This document shows, one piece after another, positions 52,573 through 61,808 of a stretch of 64,000 bases of DNA. The notes under the pieces were generated by a model. That model searched no databases and was not told where the DNA came from. It saw nothing but the letters and a program-made list of their open reading frames with translations. The DNA is taken from positions 2,979,501 to 3,043,500 of the forward strand of contig NZ_CP109787.1 of the NCBI RefSeq assembly GCF_025857195.1. The letters run 5' to 3'. Origin of the DNA: Leisingera thetidis. Lineage in GTDB: Bacteria > Pseudomonadota > Alphaproteobacteria > Rhodobacterales > Rhodobacteraceae. The number at the start of each line of letters is the position of its first letter. Position 1 is the stretch's first letter. The position numbers were made by a program, and so were the translations under genes.

Positions 52573-53376
52573 TCAGAGCGGCACGAACCGCCAGGCATCG
52601 CCCTCCGCCTCGACCCGGCCCAGACCCGGGAACGGCAGGTGGGTGGCGGCGATCGGTGTGCCCGACTGCGCCGCATCAGCCAGCAGCGCGCGGCGGGTGG
52701 CGGCGGCGGCATCAGCGTCGCTGTCCAGCGCATAGCCTGCGTCAGGCTCGGAAAAATGCACCTGTCCCGAGATCACCGCGTCACCGACAATCAGCAGCTC
52801 CTCGCCGCCAGACCTAAGGCGCAGCCCTGTGTGGCCTGGGGTGTGGCCCGGCAGCGGCACCAGCGTCAGCCCCTCGCCAAGGTCAGCGGCCCCTTCATGG
52901 GTCACCACACGGTCCGCGAAAGATGCGGCCACTGCCTGCACCATTTCGATCATCGGGCGCTGTTCCTCCGGCACTGCATCGGCCAGCCCGGCCTGCGTCC
53001 AGAACTTCCATTCCGGCTTCGACACATGCACCCGGACCCCGGAAAATCCGCCGCCCAGCAGCCCACCCAGGTGGTCGGCGTGCATATGAGTCAGCACGAT
53101 GTCGGTGATCGCTTCGCCCGAGACGACTTCCAGCGCCTGGCCTGTCGCGGGGAACATCTGCCGCAGTGCTTGGCCGGAACCAGTATCGACCAGGACCCGA
53201 CGGCTGGCTGTATCAATCTGCCACAGGTTGGCGCCGATGGTCAGCGGTGCGCTCAGCCGTTGGGACAGATCGCCGGACAGGCCGGAAAAATACTCCAGCG
53301 GCAGATCAAAATGGCCGTCGTCGAACACCGTAAGGCTGATCTGGCCGACGGACAGTGTATGAGGGGCATTGGGCAT
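52573..53376 (-). CDS. MBL-fold metallo-hydrolase
   Basis: 267 residues, cytoplasmic. Metal motif THMHADHLGGLL (about 91-102, H-x-H-x-D-H), then LPGHTPGHTGLRL and GDAVISGQVHF with the bridging Asp. Comparable to lactonase/quorum-quenching-like and MBL hydrolases of unknown substrate. ATG 53376 has AGGAGAG seven bases upstream, and a longer frame reading into the AraC promoter is rejected. Divergent from the AraC-type regulator, its probable controller. Confidence 0.88.
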   Translation of the reverse strand: MPNAPHTLSVGQISLTVFDDGHFDLPLEYFSGLSGDLSQRLSAPLTIGANLWQIDTASRRVLVDTGSGQALRQMFPATGQALEVVSGEAITDIVLTHMHADHLGGLLGGGFSGVRVHVSKPEWKFWTQAGLADAVPEEQRPMIEMVQAVAASFADRVVTHEGAADLGEGLTLVPLPGHTPGHTGLRLRSGGEELLIVGDAVISGQVHFSEPDAGYALDSDADAAAATRRALLADAAQSGTPIAATHLPFPGLGRVEAEGDAWRFVPL

Positions 53377-53475
53377 GGGCGCTCTCCTTTTCGCGTGTGG
53401 TGATCCGGATATGGCGCAAAGCTCAGGTGGCAGGTATTGTCGCCGGTGACAAACTATTTGCCAGTTACGCCAATC

Positions 53476-54393
53476 ATGCCATCTCAACAGCCCACAGTGA
53501 TCCTGAACTATCCCGGTTCCATGCCCTCTGCTGTGCTGGGGCTGAATGACATTCTGAGCCACGCCGGACTGGCCCCGCTAACGGTCGCACAGCCGGACCT
53601 GGCACCCGCCCATACCCGCGCCGTGATCCTGCCGCCTTCCGCGTGTGAGGTGCATCCCTCGGATGCGCCCTGGGTCACCGGCTGGCTAGCGGAGCAATCC
53701 GCCCAGGGTGCGCTCATCTGCTCTGCCTGCACCGGGCTGCACTGGATTGCCGCCGCAGGGATCGATCGGGGCCGTCCAGTAACCACCCATTGGGGGCTAG
53801 AGACGCGCATACGGCTGGAATACCCCGCGCTTCAGCTCGATACAGCCCGGCTGGTGATCGAGCACACGGATTTGGTGACCGCTGGTGGGCTTATGGCCTG
53901 GATCGACCTGGCGCTGGTGGTGATTGAGCGGCTAGCGGGCCGCGCCGCAATGCTGGACACCGCCCGACATTTCATCATCGACCCCGGCCGCCGCGACCAG
54001 CGCCGCTACCGCCGCTTCCTGCCGCCGATGGACCACGGAGACCGGCCTGTTCTAGCCGCGCAGCAACGGATCGAGGCTCAGTTGGCTGAGCCGCTGAGTG
54101 CCGCCGATCTTGCTGCCGCAGTTGGCCTGTCGCTGCGCAGTCTGCAGCGGCGGTTCACCCGCACCACCGGTCACAGCCTGACTGCCTACCAGCAGAACTT
54201 GCGTATCGAACGCGCCCGCGACCTGCTGACCACAACTGGACGCAGCGTGGCAGAGATCGCGGCAGAGGTGGGCTATTCCGACCTGCCAGCCTTTCACCGG
54301 GTTTTCTCACGTCAGGCCGGAATGACCCCCGGCCGCTTCCGGCGCACGCATTGGAACGCGCCTAGCCCTGCAACGCCGCCGCCAGTTCGTTGA
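53476..54393 (+). CDS. AraC-family regulator with DJ-1/PfpI-like domain
   Basis: 305 residues: N-terminal GATase1/DJ-1-like ligand domain (about 5-170; CSACTGLHWIAAAGIDRGRPVTTHWG carries the nucleophile-elbow-like Cys in pieces) and a C-terminal AraC double helix-turn-helix (about 200-298; LAAAVGLSLRSLQRRFTRTTGHS, VAEIAAEVGYSDLPAFHRVFSRQAGMTPGRFR in pieces). GlxA/FtrA type. ATG 53476 is chosen over a TTG at 53437. Its 3' end overlaps the convergent dehalogenase gene by 32 bases. Confidence 0.88.
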   Translation: MPSQQPTVILNYPGSMPSAVLGLNDILSHAGLAPLTVAQPDLAPAHTRAVILPPSACEVHPSDAPWVTGWLAEQSAQGALICSACTGLHWIAAAGIDRGRPVTTHWGLETRIRLEYPALQLDTARLVIEHTDLVTAGGLMAWIDLALVVIERLAGRAAMLDTARHFIIDPGRRDQRRYRRFLPPMDHGDRPVLAAQQRIEAQLAEPLSAADLAAAVGLSLRSLQRRFTRTTGHSLTAYQQNLRIERARDLLTTTGRSVAEIAAEVGYSDLPAFHRVFSRQAGMTPGRFRRTHWNAPSPATPPPVR

Positions 54394-55084
54394 AACTGTC
54401 CACTTCTAGATCATAAGCACCGGTTTCGCCTCGTGCAGGCGTCTCCGGCATCCGGTCTCCCCATTCCCGAGGCCGCCGCACCAGCGCGGTGCGGAACCCC
54501 ACCTGCCGCGCAGCGTCCAGGTCATAGGGGTGGCAAGCCACCATCAGGCATTCCTCAGGCGCCAGCTGTAGCCGCCTTGCCGCCCGCCGGTAGGCTTCTG
54601 GCAGCAGCTTGTAGAGGCCCAGCCCCTCGCATGACAGCACCGCATCCCAGACCAGCCCGTTCCGGCGCGAGCTGTCGATGATCAGCCGGTAGGACAGCAG
54701 CGAGAATGACGCCACGATGCGGTTCATGCGAAGCGCCGCCAGCCCTTCCCGCACGTCGGGCCAGGCATCGAACCTATGTGGTGAATCCCAAGCAATCGCT
54801 TGCCGATCCTGCGCGTCAAAGGTCTCCAGCCTTTCATCGTTCAGCAGCGCCTCCAGACAGAACCGGTGCGCTTCGTCGAAGTTGTATGTCGGCGGGCCAT
54901 CCTCACCGAGATTCAGCATCGCCTGCATCGACCGCCGCCGCAGGTCATTGGCCAGCGCCGCCCAGTCACGGCTGATCCCGTGGCGCTGTCCCGCCGCGGC
55001 GAATGCATCGCGGAACCCGCTGTGCCAGTCCAGCACGGTGCCGCCGGTATCAAATGTCAGCGCCTTGATGTCTTGAAGTCTCAT
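54362..55084 (-). CDS. Haloacid dehalogenase type II-like (HAD superfamily)
   Basis: 240 residues. HAD motif I is FDTGGTVLDWH (nucleophile Asp about 11), motif II the Ser/Thr in SFSLLSYRL, motif III Lys in LGLYKLLPEAYRRA, and motif IV CHPYDLDAARQVGFRTALVRR. The layout matches L-2-haloacid dehalogenases, which replace halide by hydroxyl via an Asp ester, though motif I reads TGGTV rather than AYGTL, so it may be another small-molecule HAD hydrolase. Last gene of the minus-strand detoxification run. Confidence 0.82.
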   Translation of the reverse strand: MRLQDIKALTFDTGGTVLDWHSGFRDAFAAAGQRHGISRDWAALANDLRRRSMQAMLNLGEDGPPTYNFDEAHRFCLEALLNDERLETFDAQDRQAIAWDSPHRFDAWPDVREGLAALRMNRIVASFSLLSYRLIIDSSRRNGLVWDAVLSCEGLGLYKLLPEAYRRAARRLQLAPEECLMVACHPYDLDAARQVGFRTALVRRPREWGDRMPETPARGETGAYDLEVDSFNELAAALQG

Positions 55085-55154
55085 GTGGTTTCTCCCTCAT
55101 CAGCAATTCCGCACCAGGTCGGGCTAGCACGCGCCGGCTACCCCTAACTGCTGT

Positions 55155-55811
55155 TCAGGCGGCCTGCGCGGCCTTCAACTGCTGCAGGATACTGGCATAG
55201 TTTTCTTCGCCCTGCGCACCGCTCACCAGATGTTGGCGCTCAAAGATCATCGCGGGCACGCCCTGGACGCCGCGGCTGGTCCAGAATTGCTCCTTGGCGC
55301 GCACCTGTTCGGCGCGACCGCCTCTTTCCAGCATGGCGCGGGCCGCATCGCCATCCAGCCCCGCGCCAGCGGCAACCGAGGCCAGAACATCAATGCTGGA
55401 AACATCCTCGCGCCGAGTAAAGAAGGCCGCAAACAGCGCCAGCTTTACGTCATGCGCCTTGCCCTGCTCCTCCGCCCAGCCGATCAGCTGATGGGCGCGG
55501 AAGGTGTTATACATACGCATGTCGTCAGCATAGTTGAAGGTGAACCCCAGCGCCGCGCCCATCTCTGTCAGTCGCGCCCGCGCCTGGCGCGAACCCTCCG
55601 GGGTGGTACCGTATTTCGCGGCCAGATGCTCGCGCAGGTTCTCACCCTCCGGCGTCATCTTCGGGTTCAGCTCGAACGGGTGCCAGCGGATATCCACCCC
55701 GATGCCGGTCTCGCGCACAGCCTCGCCCAGCTGGTAATAGCCGATGGCGCACCAGGGGCATACAATGTCCGAGACGATATCGACGCGGATCGGCTGGGTT
55801 TCTGCGGTCAT
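55155..55811 (-). CDS. DsbA-family FrnE-like oxidoreductase
   Basis: 218-residue thioredoxin-fold protein with helical insertion (FrnE/2-hydroxychromene-2-carboxylate isomerase type). The active-site motif is CPWC (18-21) in DIVSDIVCPWCAIGYYQLGEA; cis-Pro region GVQGVPAMIFERQHLVSGAQ. No signal peptide, so cytoplasmic. ATG 55811 lies four bases after the GST stop, so co-translation is likely. Probably thiol-disulfide or glutathione-linked detoxification. Confidence 0.88.
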   Translation of the reverse strand: MTAETQPIRVDIVSDIVCPWCAIGYYQLGEAVRETGIGVDIRWHPFELNPKMTPEGENLREHLAAKYGTTPEGSRQARARLTEMGAALGFTFNYADDMRMYNTFRAHQLIGWAEEQGKAHDVKLALFAAFFTRREDVSSIDVLASVAAGAGLDGDAARAMLERGGRAEQVRAKEQFWTSRGVQGVPAMIFERQHLVSGAQGEENYASILQQLKAAQAA

Positions 55812-55815
55812 GGGA

Positions 55816-56526
55816 TCACTCCTTGTAATTGGCGGCATTGGCGGCCGCGGCAGCTTCGGTGTCGCCTTGGCCAAAGACGGCAGGTCGCGGTTTCGGCAGC
55901 TGCAACGCCGCCTGGGTGGCAGGCCGCACGTCAATGCGAGCGAGCCAGGCGTTCAGATGGTCCAGGCCGGAGACATCAACTCCGGCCCAGAAATAGGACC
56001 GCGCCCAGGGGTAGGTGGCGATATCGGCAATCGACATCTCCTCCCCCACCAGCCAGGCGCGCCCCTGCAGGCGGCTGTCCAGCACCTCCAGCAGGCGGCG
56101 GGACTCGTCCACATAGCGCTTGATTGCATAGGGGTCGTCGTGGCCGTTGGGCCGGGCAATGCGCTGGAAGTACATCGCCTGCCCCATCATCGGCCCAATG
56201 CCGCCCATCTGAAACATCAGCCACTGGTGCGTCTGTGAGCGTTCCTTGGGATCATCGCTCAGGAACCGCCCGTACTTCTCGGCCAGATACCACAGGATCG
56301 CGCCGCTTTCGAAGACCGCGAAACCATCGTTGCCGCGGTCTACGATGGTTGGGATGCGGCCATTTGGGGTGAGCTTCAGATACTCCGGCGCCTTCTGCTC
56401 CTTCTTGGAAAAATCCACCGCTGACAGCTCATAAGGCACATCCGCCTCATGCAGGAAGATCAGTGGCTTCCAGCCGTTCATCGTCGGCGCCGTGTACAGA
56501 AGGATATCCGGTTTACCCTCGTTCAT
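55816..56526 (-). CDS. Glutathione S-transferase family protein
   Basis: 236 residues: N-terminal thioredoxin-like GST domain (YTAPTMNGWKPLIFLHEADVPYEL; TPNGRIPTIVD cis-Pro; FESGAILWYLAEKYGRFL) and C-terminal helical domain (WLMFQMGGIGPMMGQAMYFQ). YghU/Ure2-like type. A close paralogue of the GST at 59820. ATG 56526 lies ten bases after the KefC-like gene. It conjugates or reduces an electrophile with glutathione. Confidence 0.9.
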   Translation of the reverse strand: MNEGKPDILLYTAPTMNGWKPLIFLHEADVPYELSAVDFSKKEQKAPEYLKLTPNGRIPTIVDRGNDGFAVFESGAILWYLAEKYGRFLSDDPKERSQTHQWLMFQMGGIGPMMGQAMYFQRIARPNGHDDPYAIKRYVDESRRLLEVLDSRLQGRAWLVGEEMSIADIATYPWARSYFWAGVDVSGLDHLNAWLARIDVRPATQAALQLPKPRPAVFGQGDTEAAAAANAANYKE

Positions 56527-56536
56527 AACCTGGGTC

Positions 56537-58456
56537 TCACAGGCTCGCATCTCCCTTGGGCGGCGGGGTCCAGCCGCGTTCCGAACGGTCGTGAGTGTCA
56601 TGGCGGTCCGCCTTCATCAGCTCGAACAGAGTCTGCGAATGCGCCCGCATGGCATCGATATAGCTTTTCGACACCCCGCCTTCGTTCCAGCTCTCCCGCA
56701 GCCCGTCCAGCGCCTCGCGGTCATGGTTGCGGAAGGTGCGGCTGGCGGCCTCGGCACGGAACGGGTGGTAGCCGATGGCGGTCATCGCATCGCGGCCCAT
56801 CGCCAGCGCGCCCTCAAAGGTCTCCCGCTGGGCCAGATGGGCGCCCGCCCGCTCCAGTTCGTAGACATGATGCCGGTCATGGGCGCGGGCGTGGATGGTG
56901 ACCTGCGGATAGGTCTTGGCAACATGATGCACCAGTTCCGTCTGCTTTTCCCGGTCATCCAGCGCGGCGATGAAAAGTTTGGCATCCTCCAGCCCTGCGC
57001 TGTGCAGCAGGTCCGGGCGGGTGGCATCGCCGTAGTAGGCGCGGAAGCCGATCCGCGACAGGTTCTCGATGGTTTCGGGATCGTGGTCCAGCACCGTCAC
57101 CTTGTGACCGTTAGTGACCAGCATCCGGGTGATGATCTGGCCGACCCGGCCAATGCCCGCCACCACGATGCTGCCCGCCTCGTCGATCTCATCCGCCGCG
57201 CGGTCCTCTGTCCGGACCGCACGCGGTGCCAGCACCTTTTCATAAAGGATGAACAGCAGCGGCGTCAGCAGCATGGTCAGCGCCACCACCAGCGTCATCG
57301 GCTTGATCACCTCGGCACCCAGGATGCCGGCCCCGGCGGCAAAGCCGAACAGAACAAAGGCGAACTCCCCTGCCTGCGCCAGACCCAGCGAGAACAGCCA
57401 GCGGTCGGCGCCGCGCAGGCCGAAACCAGTGCCCAGCACGTACAGCACCCCCGCTTTCAGCGCCATCAGCCCCAGCGCCAGGCCAACCAGCCCAACGGGG
57501 TTGGACAGCAGCAGCTGGAAATCGATGCCCGCGCCGACCGTGATGAAGAACAGCCCCAAGAGCAGTCCCTTGAAGGGCTCAATATCGCTTTCCAGCTCAT
57601 GCCGGTATTCGCTGTCCGACAACACCACGCCGGCCAGAAAAGTGCCAAGCGCAGGCGACAGGCCCACATAGTTCATCAAAAGCGCAATGCCGATCACCAG
57701 CATCAGCGCCGCGGCGGTGAAAATCTCGCGCAGCCGCGCCTCGGCGATAAAGCGGAAGACCGGCCGGATCACCGTCCGCCCCGCCACGATGATGCCCCCG
57801 ATGATAAGCAGGACCGCCACCGCCTGCGCCCAATCGGGCAGCGTGTCGAACAGCGTCGGCGCGCCATGACCATGCCCGTGCGCGTCAGCCGCAGGCGCAC
57901 CATGGCCGGAATCGCCGTGACCGTCATGGCCGCCAGCAACGGCATTCACCGCCAGCAGCGGCATCAGCGCCAGCATCGGAATCACCGCAATATCCTGAGT
58001 CAGCAGCACCGAGAAAGAGCCCTTGCCGCCCGCTGTCGGCATCAGCCCCTTTTCCCCCAGCGTCTGCAGCACGATCGCTGTCGAGGACAGCGCCAGGATC
58101 ATCCCCAGCGCCAGTGATGCCTGCCAGGCAACACCAAAGACCAGCGCCGCCGCAGCAATCAGCACGGCGGAGCCCAGCACCTGCATCCCGCCCAGCCCCA
58201 ACAGCTGCGCCCGCATCCGCCACAGCATCGCGGGCTGCAGTTCCAGACCGACCAGGAACAGCATCATCACCACGCCGAATTCGGCAAAATGCTGGATGTC
58301 GACGGTCTCGCCGCCGACAACGCCCAGCACCGGGCCGATCACCACCCCCGCGATCAGGTACCCCAGCACCGAGCCAAGCCCCAGACGCTTGGCCAGCGGC
58401 ACCGCAATCACCGCGGCAACCAGATAGACAAAACCAGCAGCAAGAAGATCCATCAC
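56537..58456 (-). CDS. KefB/KefC-like cation:proton antiporter (CPA2)
   Basis: 639-residue membrane protein: about 12-13 helices to residue 390 (GLGSVLGYLIAGVVIGPVLG, FLVGLELQPAMLWRMR, SSTAIVLQTLGEKG, LLTQDIAVIPMLAL), then an RCK/TrkA-N domain with NAD-type motif VVAGIGRVGQIITRMLVTNG (about 424-443) and GDATRPDLLHSAGL. Glutathione-gated K+ efflux protects against electrophiles. Odd: a His- and Gly-rich cytoplasmic/periplasmic loop at 177-198 (GHDGHGDSGHG...HGHGHG) that could bind metal. It overlaps the KefF-like gene by four bases. Confidence 0.9.
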   Translation of the reverse strand: MMDLLAAGFVYLVAAVIAVPLAKRLGLGSVLGYLIAGVVIGPVLGVVGGETVDIQHFAEFGVVMMLFLVGLELQPAMLWRMRAQLLGLGGMQVLGSAVLIAAAALVFGVAWQASLALGMILALSSTAIVLQTLGEKGLMPTAGGKGSFSVLLTQDIAVIPMLALMPLLAVNAVAGGHDGHGDSGHGAPAADAHGHGHGAPTLFDTLPDWAQAVAVLLIIGGIIVAGRTVIRPVFRFIAEARLREIFTAAALMLVIGIALLMNYVGLSPALGTFLAGVVLSDSEYRHELESDIEPFKGLLLGLFFITVGAGIDFQLLLSNPVGLVGLALGLMALKAGVLYVLGTGFGLRGADRWLFSLGLAQAGEFAFVLFGFAAGAGILGAEVIKPMTLVVALTMLLTPLLFILYEKVLAPRAVRTEDRAADEIDEAGSIVVAGIGRVGQIITRMLVTNGHKVTVLDHDPETIENLSRIGFRAYYGDATRPDLLHSAGLEDAKLFIAALDDREKQTELVHHVAKTYPQVTIHARAHDRHHVYELERAGAHLAQRETFEGALAMGRDAMTAIGYHPFRAEAASRTFRNHDREALDGLRESWNEGGVSKSYIDAMRAHSQTLFELMKADRHDTHDRSERGWTPPPKGDASL

Positions 58457-59067
58457 ACGGCCTCCAGCTTGGCGACCCCGGCCGCCTTGAATCCATTCAG
58501 CGACAGCGCCGCGCGGGCGGCCGCAATATCCAGCCTATCGTCCCGCAGCGCCTTTAGCAGTGTCCGCCACTCGGCGAGGTGAGGTTGGTCCCGCCCCTCT
58601 TCCACCGCGCGCCCCGCGCCGAACAGCGCGAAAGGCGCCAGGTAGCGCATCCGGCATAGATCAGCGGTTTTCTCGAATGGCATCAGCAAGTCACGCAGAT
58701 GCGCGCCATTTGCACCCTCGGGTGTGTAGGCTTCGGCCGCAGCACCGCAAGTGACCGCGTTGAAGGTCACCTTACCGTCCAGTGCGTGGCCCGCATGGCC
58801 ATAAGCGAACCCATGCTCCAGCACCAGGTCCTGCCACTCCTTCAGCATTGCTGGTGCGGAATACCAGTACAGAGGATGCAGAAAAACAATCGCATCATGT
58901 TCTGTGATCCGCTGCTGCTCATGGTCGACGTCGATCTCAAAAGACGGGTATTCGCCGTACAGGTCGACGCAAGTTATGCCCTCGATCCCGCGCGCAGCCT
59001 CGAACATCGGCGCGTTTATCTCTGACCGGTCAGGCCGGGGATGCGCCAGATAAACCAGGGCCTTCAT
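58453..59067 (-). CDS. KefF-like NAD(P)H:quinone oxidoreductase
   Basis: 204-residue flavodoxin-like FMN protein: YLAHPRPDRSEINAPMFEAA (about 6-25) and IVFLHPLYWYSAPAMLKEWQD (about 66-86), the KefF/MdaB/NQO landmarks. In enteric bacteria KefF binds and activates KefC and reduces quinones. The four-base overlap with the KefC-like gene and the upstream GST supports the same role here. Confidence 0.88.
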   Translation of the reverse strand: MKALVYLAHPRPDRSEINAPMFEAARGIEGITCVDLYGEYPSFEIDVDHEQQRITEHDAIVFLHPLYWYSAPAMLKEWQDLVLEHGFAYGHAGHALDGKVTFNAVTCGAAAEAYTPEGANGAHLRDLLMPFEKTADLCRMRYLAPFALFGAGRAVEEGRDQPHLAEWRTLLKALRDDRLDIAAARAALSLNGFKAAGVAKLEAV

Positions 59068-59750
59068 GCTGCCCCCTCATAACGGCTGCGTGCCCAGCGG
59101 ACGACCTCCAGCTGCTCCTCATCCGCGATCACGCGGGCGTATCCGGGCTGCGCATAGCAGCGATCCAGCCAGCTCCGGGTAGACGGCCAGCGCGCATCGT
59201 CCAGTGCGAACCCCGCCAGCTCCGCTCCGCGCAACCAGCTCGACAAAGCGATATCCGCCACGCTGAAGGTGCCCGCGGCATAGTCCGCATCGGCCAAGAG
59301 CTCTGCCAGCGAATCCAGCAATTGCGGCGCCAGCACGGTCATCGCATGTTCGACCATGTCTTCCTTGCCGTCGGCCTTTCCGAAGTAATAGGGCACAACG
59401 ATGCGCTGGCCGAACATCATGCCGCCAAAGACCTGCGCCATCTGGCTGTCAGCAAACTGCTGAATCCGCAGCGCCCGCTGTTGCAGCTCCGGCTGCGGCG
59501 GGATCAGCACCGGCAGCGGCACCGACTGTTCCGCCCAGGCGGCGATATCAGCGCTTTCGGTGACTGGCGCCAGGCCATCACCTGGCAGCAACACTGGCAC
59601 GGTGCCGGCCGGGTTGACCGCCAGCACCTTCTCCCGCTCGGTATAGGGAACGGCGGGGTCCAGAGTATAACCGATCCCCTTCTGCTCCAGCACCACCCGC
59701 ACCTTGCGCACAAAGGGCGAGACCGGGTAGCCAACAAGTGTAATGCTCAT
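59064..59750 (-). CDS. Glutathione S-transferase family protein
   Basis: 228 residues: N-terminal domain VGYPVSPFVRKVRVVLEQKGIGY with Ser/Cys-position motif SPFVRK, NPAGTVPVLL (cis-Pro) and ESADIAAWAE; C-terminal helical domain ending ELAGFALDDARWPSTRSWLDRCYAQPGY. A different GST class from those at 55816 and 59820. It overlaps the KefF-like gene by four bases. Confidence 0.9.
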   Translation of the reverse strand: MSITLVGYPVSPFVRKVRVVLEQKGIGYTLDPAVPYTEREKVLAVNPAGTVPVLLPGDGLAPVTESADIAAWAEQSVPLPVLIPPQPELQQRALRIQQFADSQMAQVFGGMMFGQRIVVPYYFGKADGKEDMVEHAMTVLAPQLLDSLAELLADADYAAGTFSVADIALSSWLRGAELAGFALDDARWPSTRSWLDRCYAQPGYARVIADEEQLEVVRWARSRYEGAA

Positions 59751-59819
59751 TTCATTGCGTCTTTCTCATCTGGTTTGCCCCCGGCCCGCAGCGGCCCGGA
59801 GACCTCCCGCCAGGTAGGA

Positions 59820-60536
59820 TCAGGCTTTTTTCACATCACCTGAAAAACGCGCCGCATTTTCCTTCAGGAAGGCATCGGCATCCGCGTTTTCGTCCCAGAA
59901 TTGGGGCTGTGCCTTGGGGATGGTCAGCGCCTCCTGAACCGCCGGGCGCGCGTCGATGCGGTCGAACCAGGCCTTCAGGTGCGGCAAGTCGTCAACTTCG
60001 ACCCGCGCCCACGGGTAAGCCCGCGCCCACGGGTAGATCATCATGTCGGCGATGGAGTATTCCCCGGCAATGAAATCGCGGCCTTGCAGCTGTGTGTTCA
60101 GTACTTCCATCAAGCGGCGGGATTCATCCACGTAACGCTTGATCGAGAACGGCTCCTCATGCCCGTTCGGGGCAGCAATGCGCTGAAAATACATCGCTTG
60201 CCCCATCATCGGGCCGACGTGACCGACCTGAAAGAACAGCCACTGCAGCGTTTCCGACCGGGTAACCGGATCGTTTGACAGGAACTTGCCGTATTTGTTG
60301 GCCAGATGCCAAAGAATGGCGCCGGACTCAAAAATGGCCCGATCTTCGGCCCGGTCATAGATCGTGGGGATCTTTCCGTTCGGGTTCAGCTTGAGGAAAT
60401 CGGGGGTTTTCTGCTCCTGCTTGGAGAAATCGATGAAAGTCAGGTCATAGGGGACACCAGCTTCTTCCAGAAAAATAACCGGCTTGTAACCGTTCATAGT
60501 GGCAGCGGTGTAAAGGTGAATGTCCGGTAGGGTCAT
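59820..60536 (-). CDS. Glutathione S-transferase family protein
   Basis: 238 residues, paralogous along its length to the GST at 55816: YTAATMNGYKPVIFLEEAGVPYDL, NPNGKIPTIYDR, FESGAILWHLANKYGKFLS, GHVGPMMGQAMYFQRIAAPNGHEEP. Presumably arose by local duplication. It sits between an SDR (59 bp upstream) and a GST of another class (69 bp downstream) within the detoxification run. Confidence 0.9.
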   Translation of the reverse strand: MTLPDIHLYTAATMNGYKPVIFLEEAGVPYDLTFIDFSKQEQKTPDFLKLNPNGKIPTIYDRAEDRAIFESGAILWHLANKYGKFLSNDPVTRSETLQWLFFQVGHVGPMMGQAMYFQRIAAPNGHEEPFSIKRYVDESRRLMEVLNTQLQGRDFIAGEYSIADMMIYPWARAYPWARVEVDDLPHLKAWFDRIDARPAVQEALTIPKAQPQFWDENADADAFLKENAARFSGDVKKA

Positions 60537-60594
60537 GATTGTCTCCTGAGGGCAAGTATCCGGGCCCGCTCGTTGCCTCGCAGGCCCGAAGGGT

Positions 60595-61398
60595 TCAGAT
60601 TTCCAGCGTCCAGTGTTTCTGTTGGTAATCCAGCACGTCCTTGATCGCCTCTTCCGGGAAAACAGTGCGGAATTTGTGGTGATCCGCCGCGATGACCTCG
60701 GCCATCTTGTCGATCATTGGCTGCGGATCCATCTGCAAGCCGTCGCCTGCAAACAGGTCGCGGACCTTGCGGATCGCTTCCGGCGGCGTAATGCTACTCG
60801 AAGGATCGTACCACTCGTCCATCTTGTCATACATCCGGTCATTGAACCCAGTCCGGTACGCGCCCGGATTGATGGTCGCGACCTGTACCCCCATCGGTTC
60901 AAGCTCTTCCCGCATCAGTTCTGCGATGGCCTCCAGCGCGTGTTTGGACGCGGTATAGGGGGCCAGATACGGGAAGGTCAGGAACCCGGCGATCGACGAG
61001 ACGAACACCACCTTACCGCGTCCACGGCGGGCAAAAGCCTGCGCATAGGGCTGCACGAACTCGACGGTCGAGAACACGTTGGTTTCGAACACATTCCGGA
61101 TGCGGTCCACGTCAACCTCGGCAATCGGGCCGGTATCGCCGATGGCGGCATTTGCCACCACGACATCCACATCGGCGCCAAAGCGGTCAAAGGCGGCCTG
61201 ACGGTCCTCGGCGCTTGTGATGTCCAGCTTGGCTGTTTCCAGCGTCAAACCCAGCGCGGCCGCTTCTGCCTTGAGCGTTTCGGCACCTTTTGCGCCGTGG
61301 GTCGTCGCAATCACGCGATGACCCTGCTTCGCCAGTTCGAAGGCCGCGCCCTTGCCAAGCCCGGAGCCGGCACCAGTGATCAGAATAGTCTTGGTCAT
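60595..61398 (-). CDS. Short-chain dehydrogenase/reductase
   Basis: 267-residue classical SDR: nucleotide motif TGAGSGLGKGAAFELA (about 8-23), VVVANAAIGDTG (NAG-like), catalytic Ser in VFVSSIAGF (about 132-140), and Tyr-x3-Lys in PYTASKHALEAIAELM. Substrate unknown; perhaps reduction of reactive carbonyls. 15-bp gap to the cupin gene upstream; part of the same transcript. Confidence 0.9.
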   Translation of the reverse strand: MTKTILITGAGSGLGKGAAFELAKQGHRVIATTHGAKGAETLKAEAAALGLTLETAKLDITSAEDRQAAFDRFGADVDVVVANAAIGDTGPIAEVDVDRIRNVFETNVFSTVEFVQPYAQAFARRGRGKVVFVSSIAGFLTFPYLAPYTASKHALEAIAELMREELEPMGVQVATINPGAYRTGFNDRMYDKMDEWYDPSSSITPPEAIRKVRDLFAGDGLQMDPQPMIDKMAEVIAADHHKFRTVFPEEAIKDVLDYQQKHWTLEI

Positions 61399-61413
61399 CT
61401 GTCGTCCCTCGCT

Positions 61414-61767
61414 TCAGCCTTTCAGTTCAACGTCATTGTCCAGACGCTCAAACAGCACGGCCTCAACCGTGGTGGTGCCGACGTTGCTGACCTGATGCGT
61501 CCAGGGGCCGTTGTGCATGTAATCGCCATCGCGGACCTCCTTCACGAGGGTTCCGCCATCTTCCAGCTTGATCGACAGCAGGCCGCCCTTGATGAAGTAG
61601 ACGATCTCCTCAGGGTGGCGGTGCGGCTCATCTGTCGCACCCGGCGGCATCTTCATGCGGACCAGACGCGTAATGCCGGTGTTCACCAGCTCTTCATACA
61701 TGTCGGGCGACGCTTCGTCGGCCAGCGGCGCGCGCTGGCCTTCGGTGATCAGGGGAGAGTTGCTCAC
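61414..61767 (-). CDS. Cupin-domain protein
   Basis: 117-residue single-domain cupin: metal-binding motif 1 PHRHPEEIVYFIKGGLLSI (about 52-70; His, His and Glu) and motif 2 GDYMHNGPWTHQVSNVG (about 84-100; both His present). Could be a small dioxygenase or isomerase, or a ligand sensor. Lies between the SDR and MdaB-like genes in the same direction. Confidence 0.88.
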   Translation of the reverse strand: MSNSPLITEGQRAPLADEASPDMYEELVNTGITRLVRMKMPPGATDEPHRHPEEIVYFIKGGLLSIKLEDGGTLVKEVRDGDYMHNGPWTHQVSNVGTTTVEAVLFERLDNDVELKG

Positions 61768-61808
61768 CTCATGAGCCTCCTTTTTGGAATGAGTTCCACA
61801 AACGTGGA

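Noticed and set aside
56492..58117. 541-codon Gln/Arg/His-rich frame opposite the KefC-like gene
   Set aside because: Composition is the mirror image of a hydrophobic membrane protein; not a real protein.
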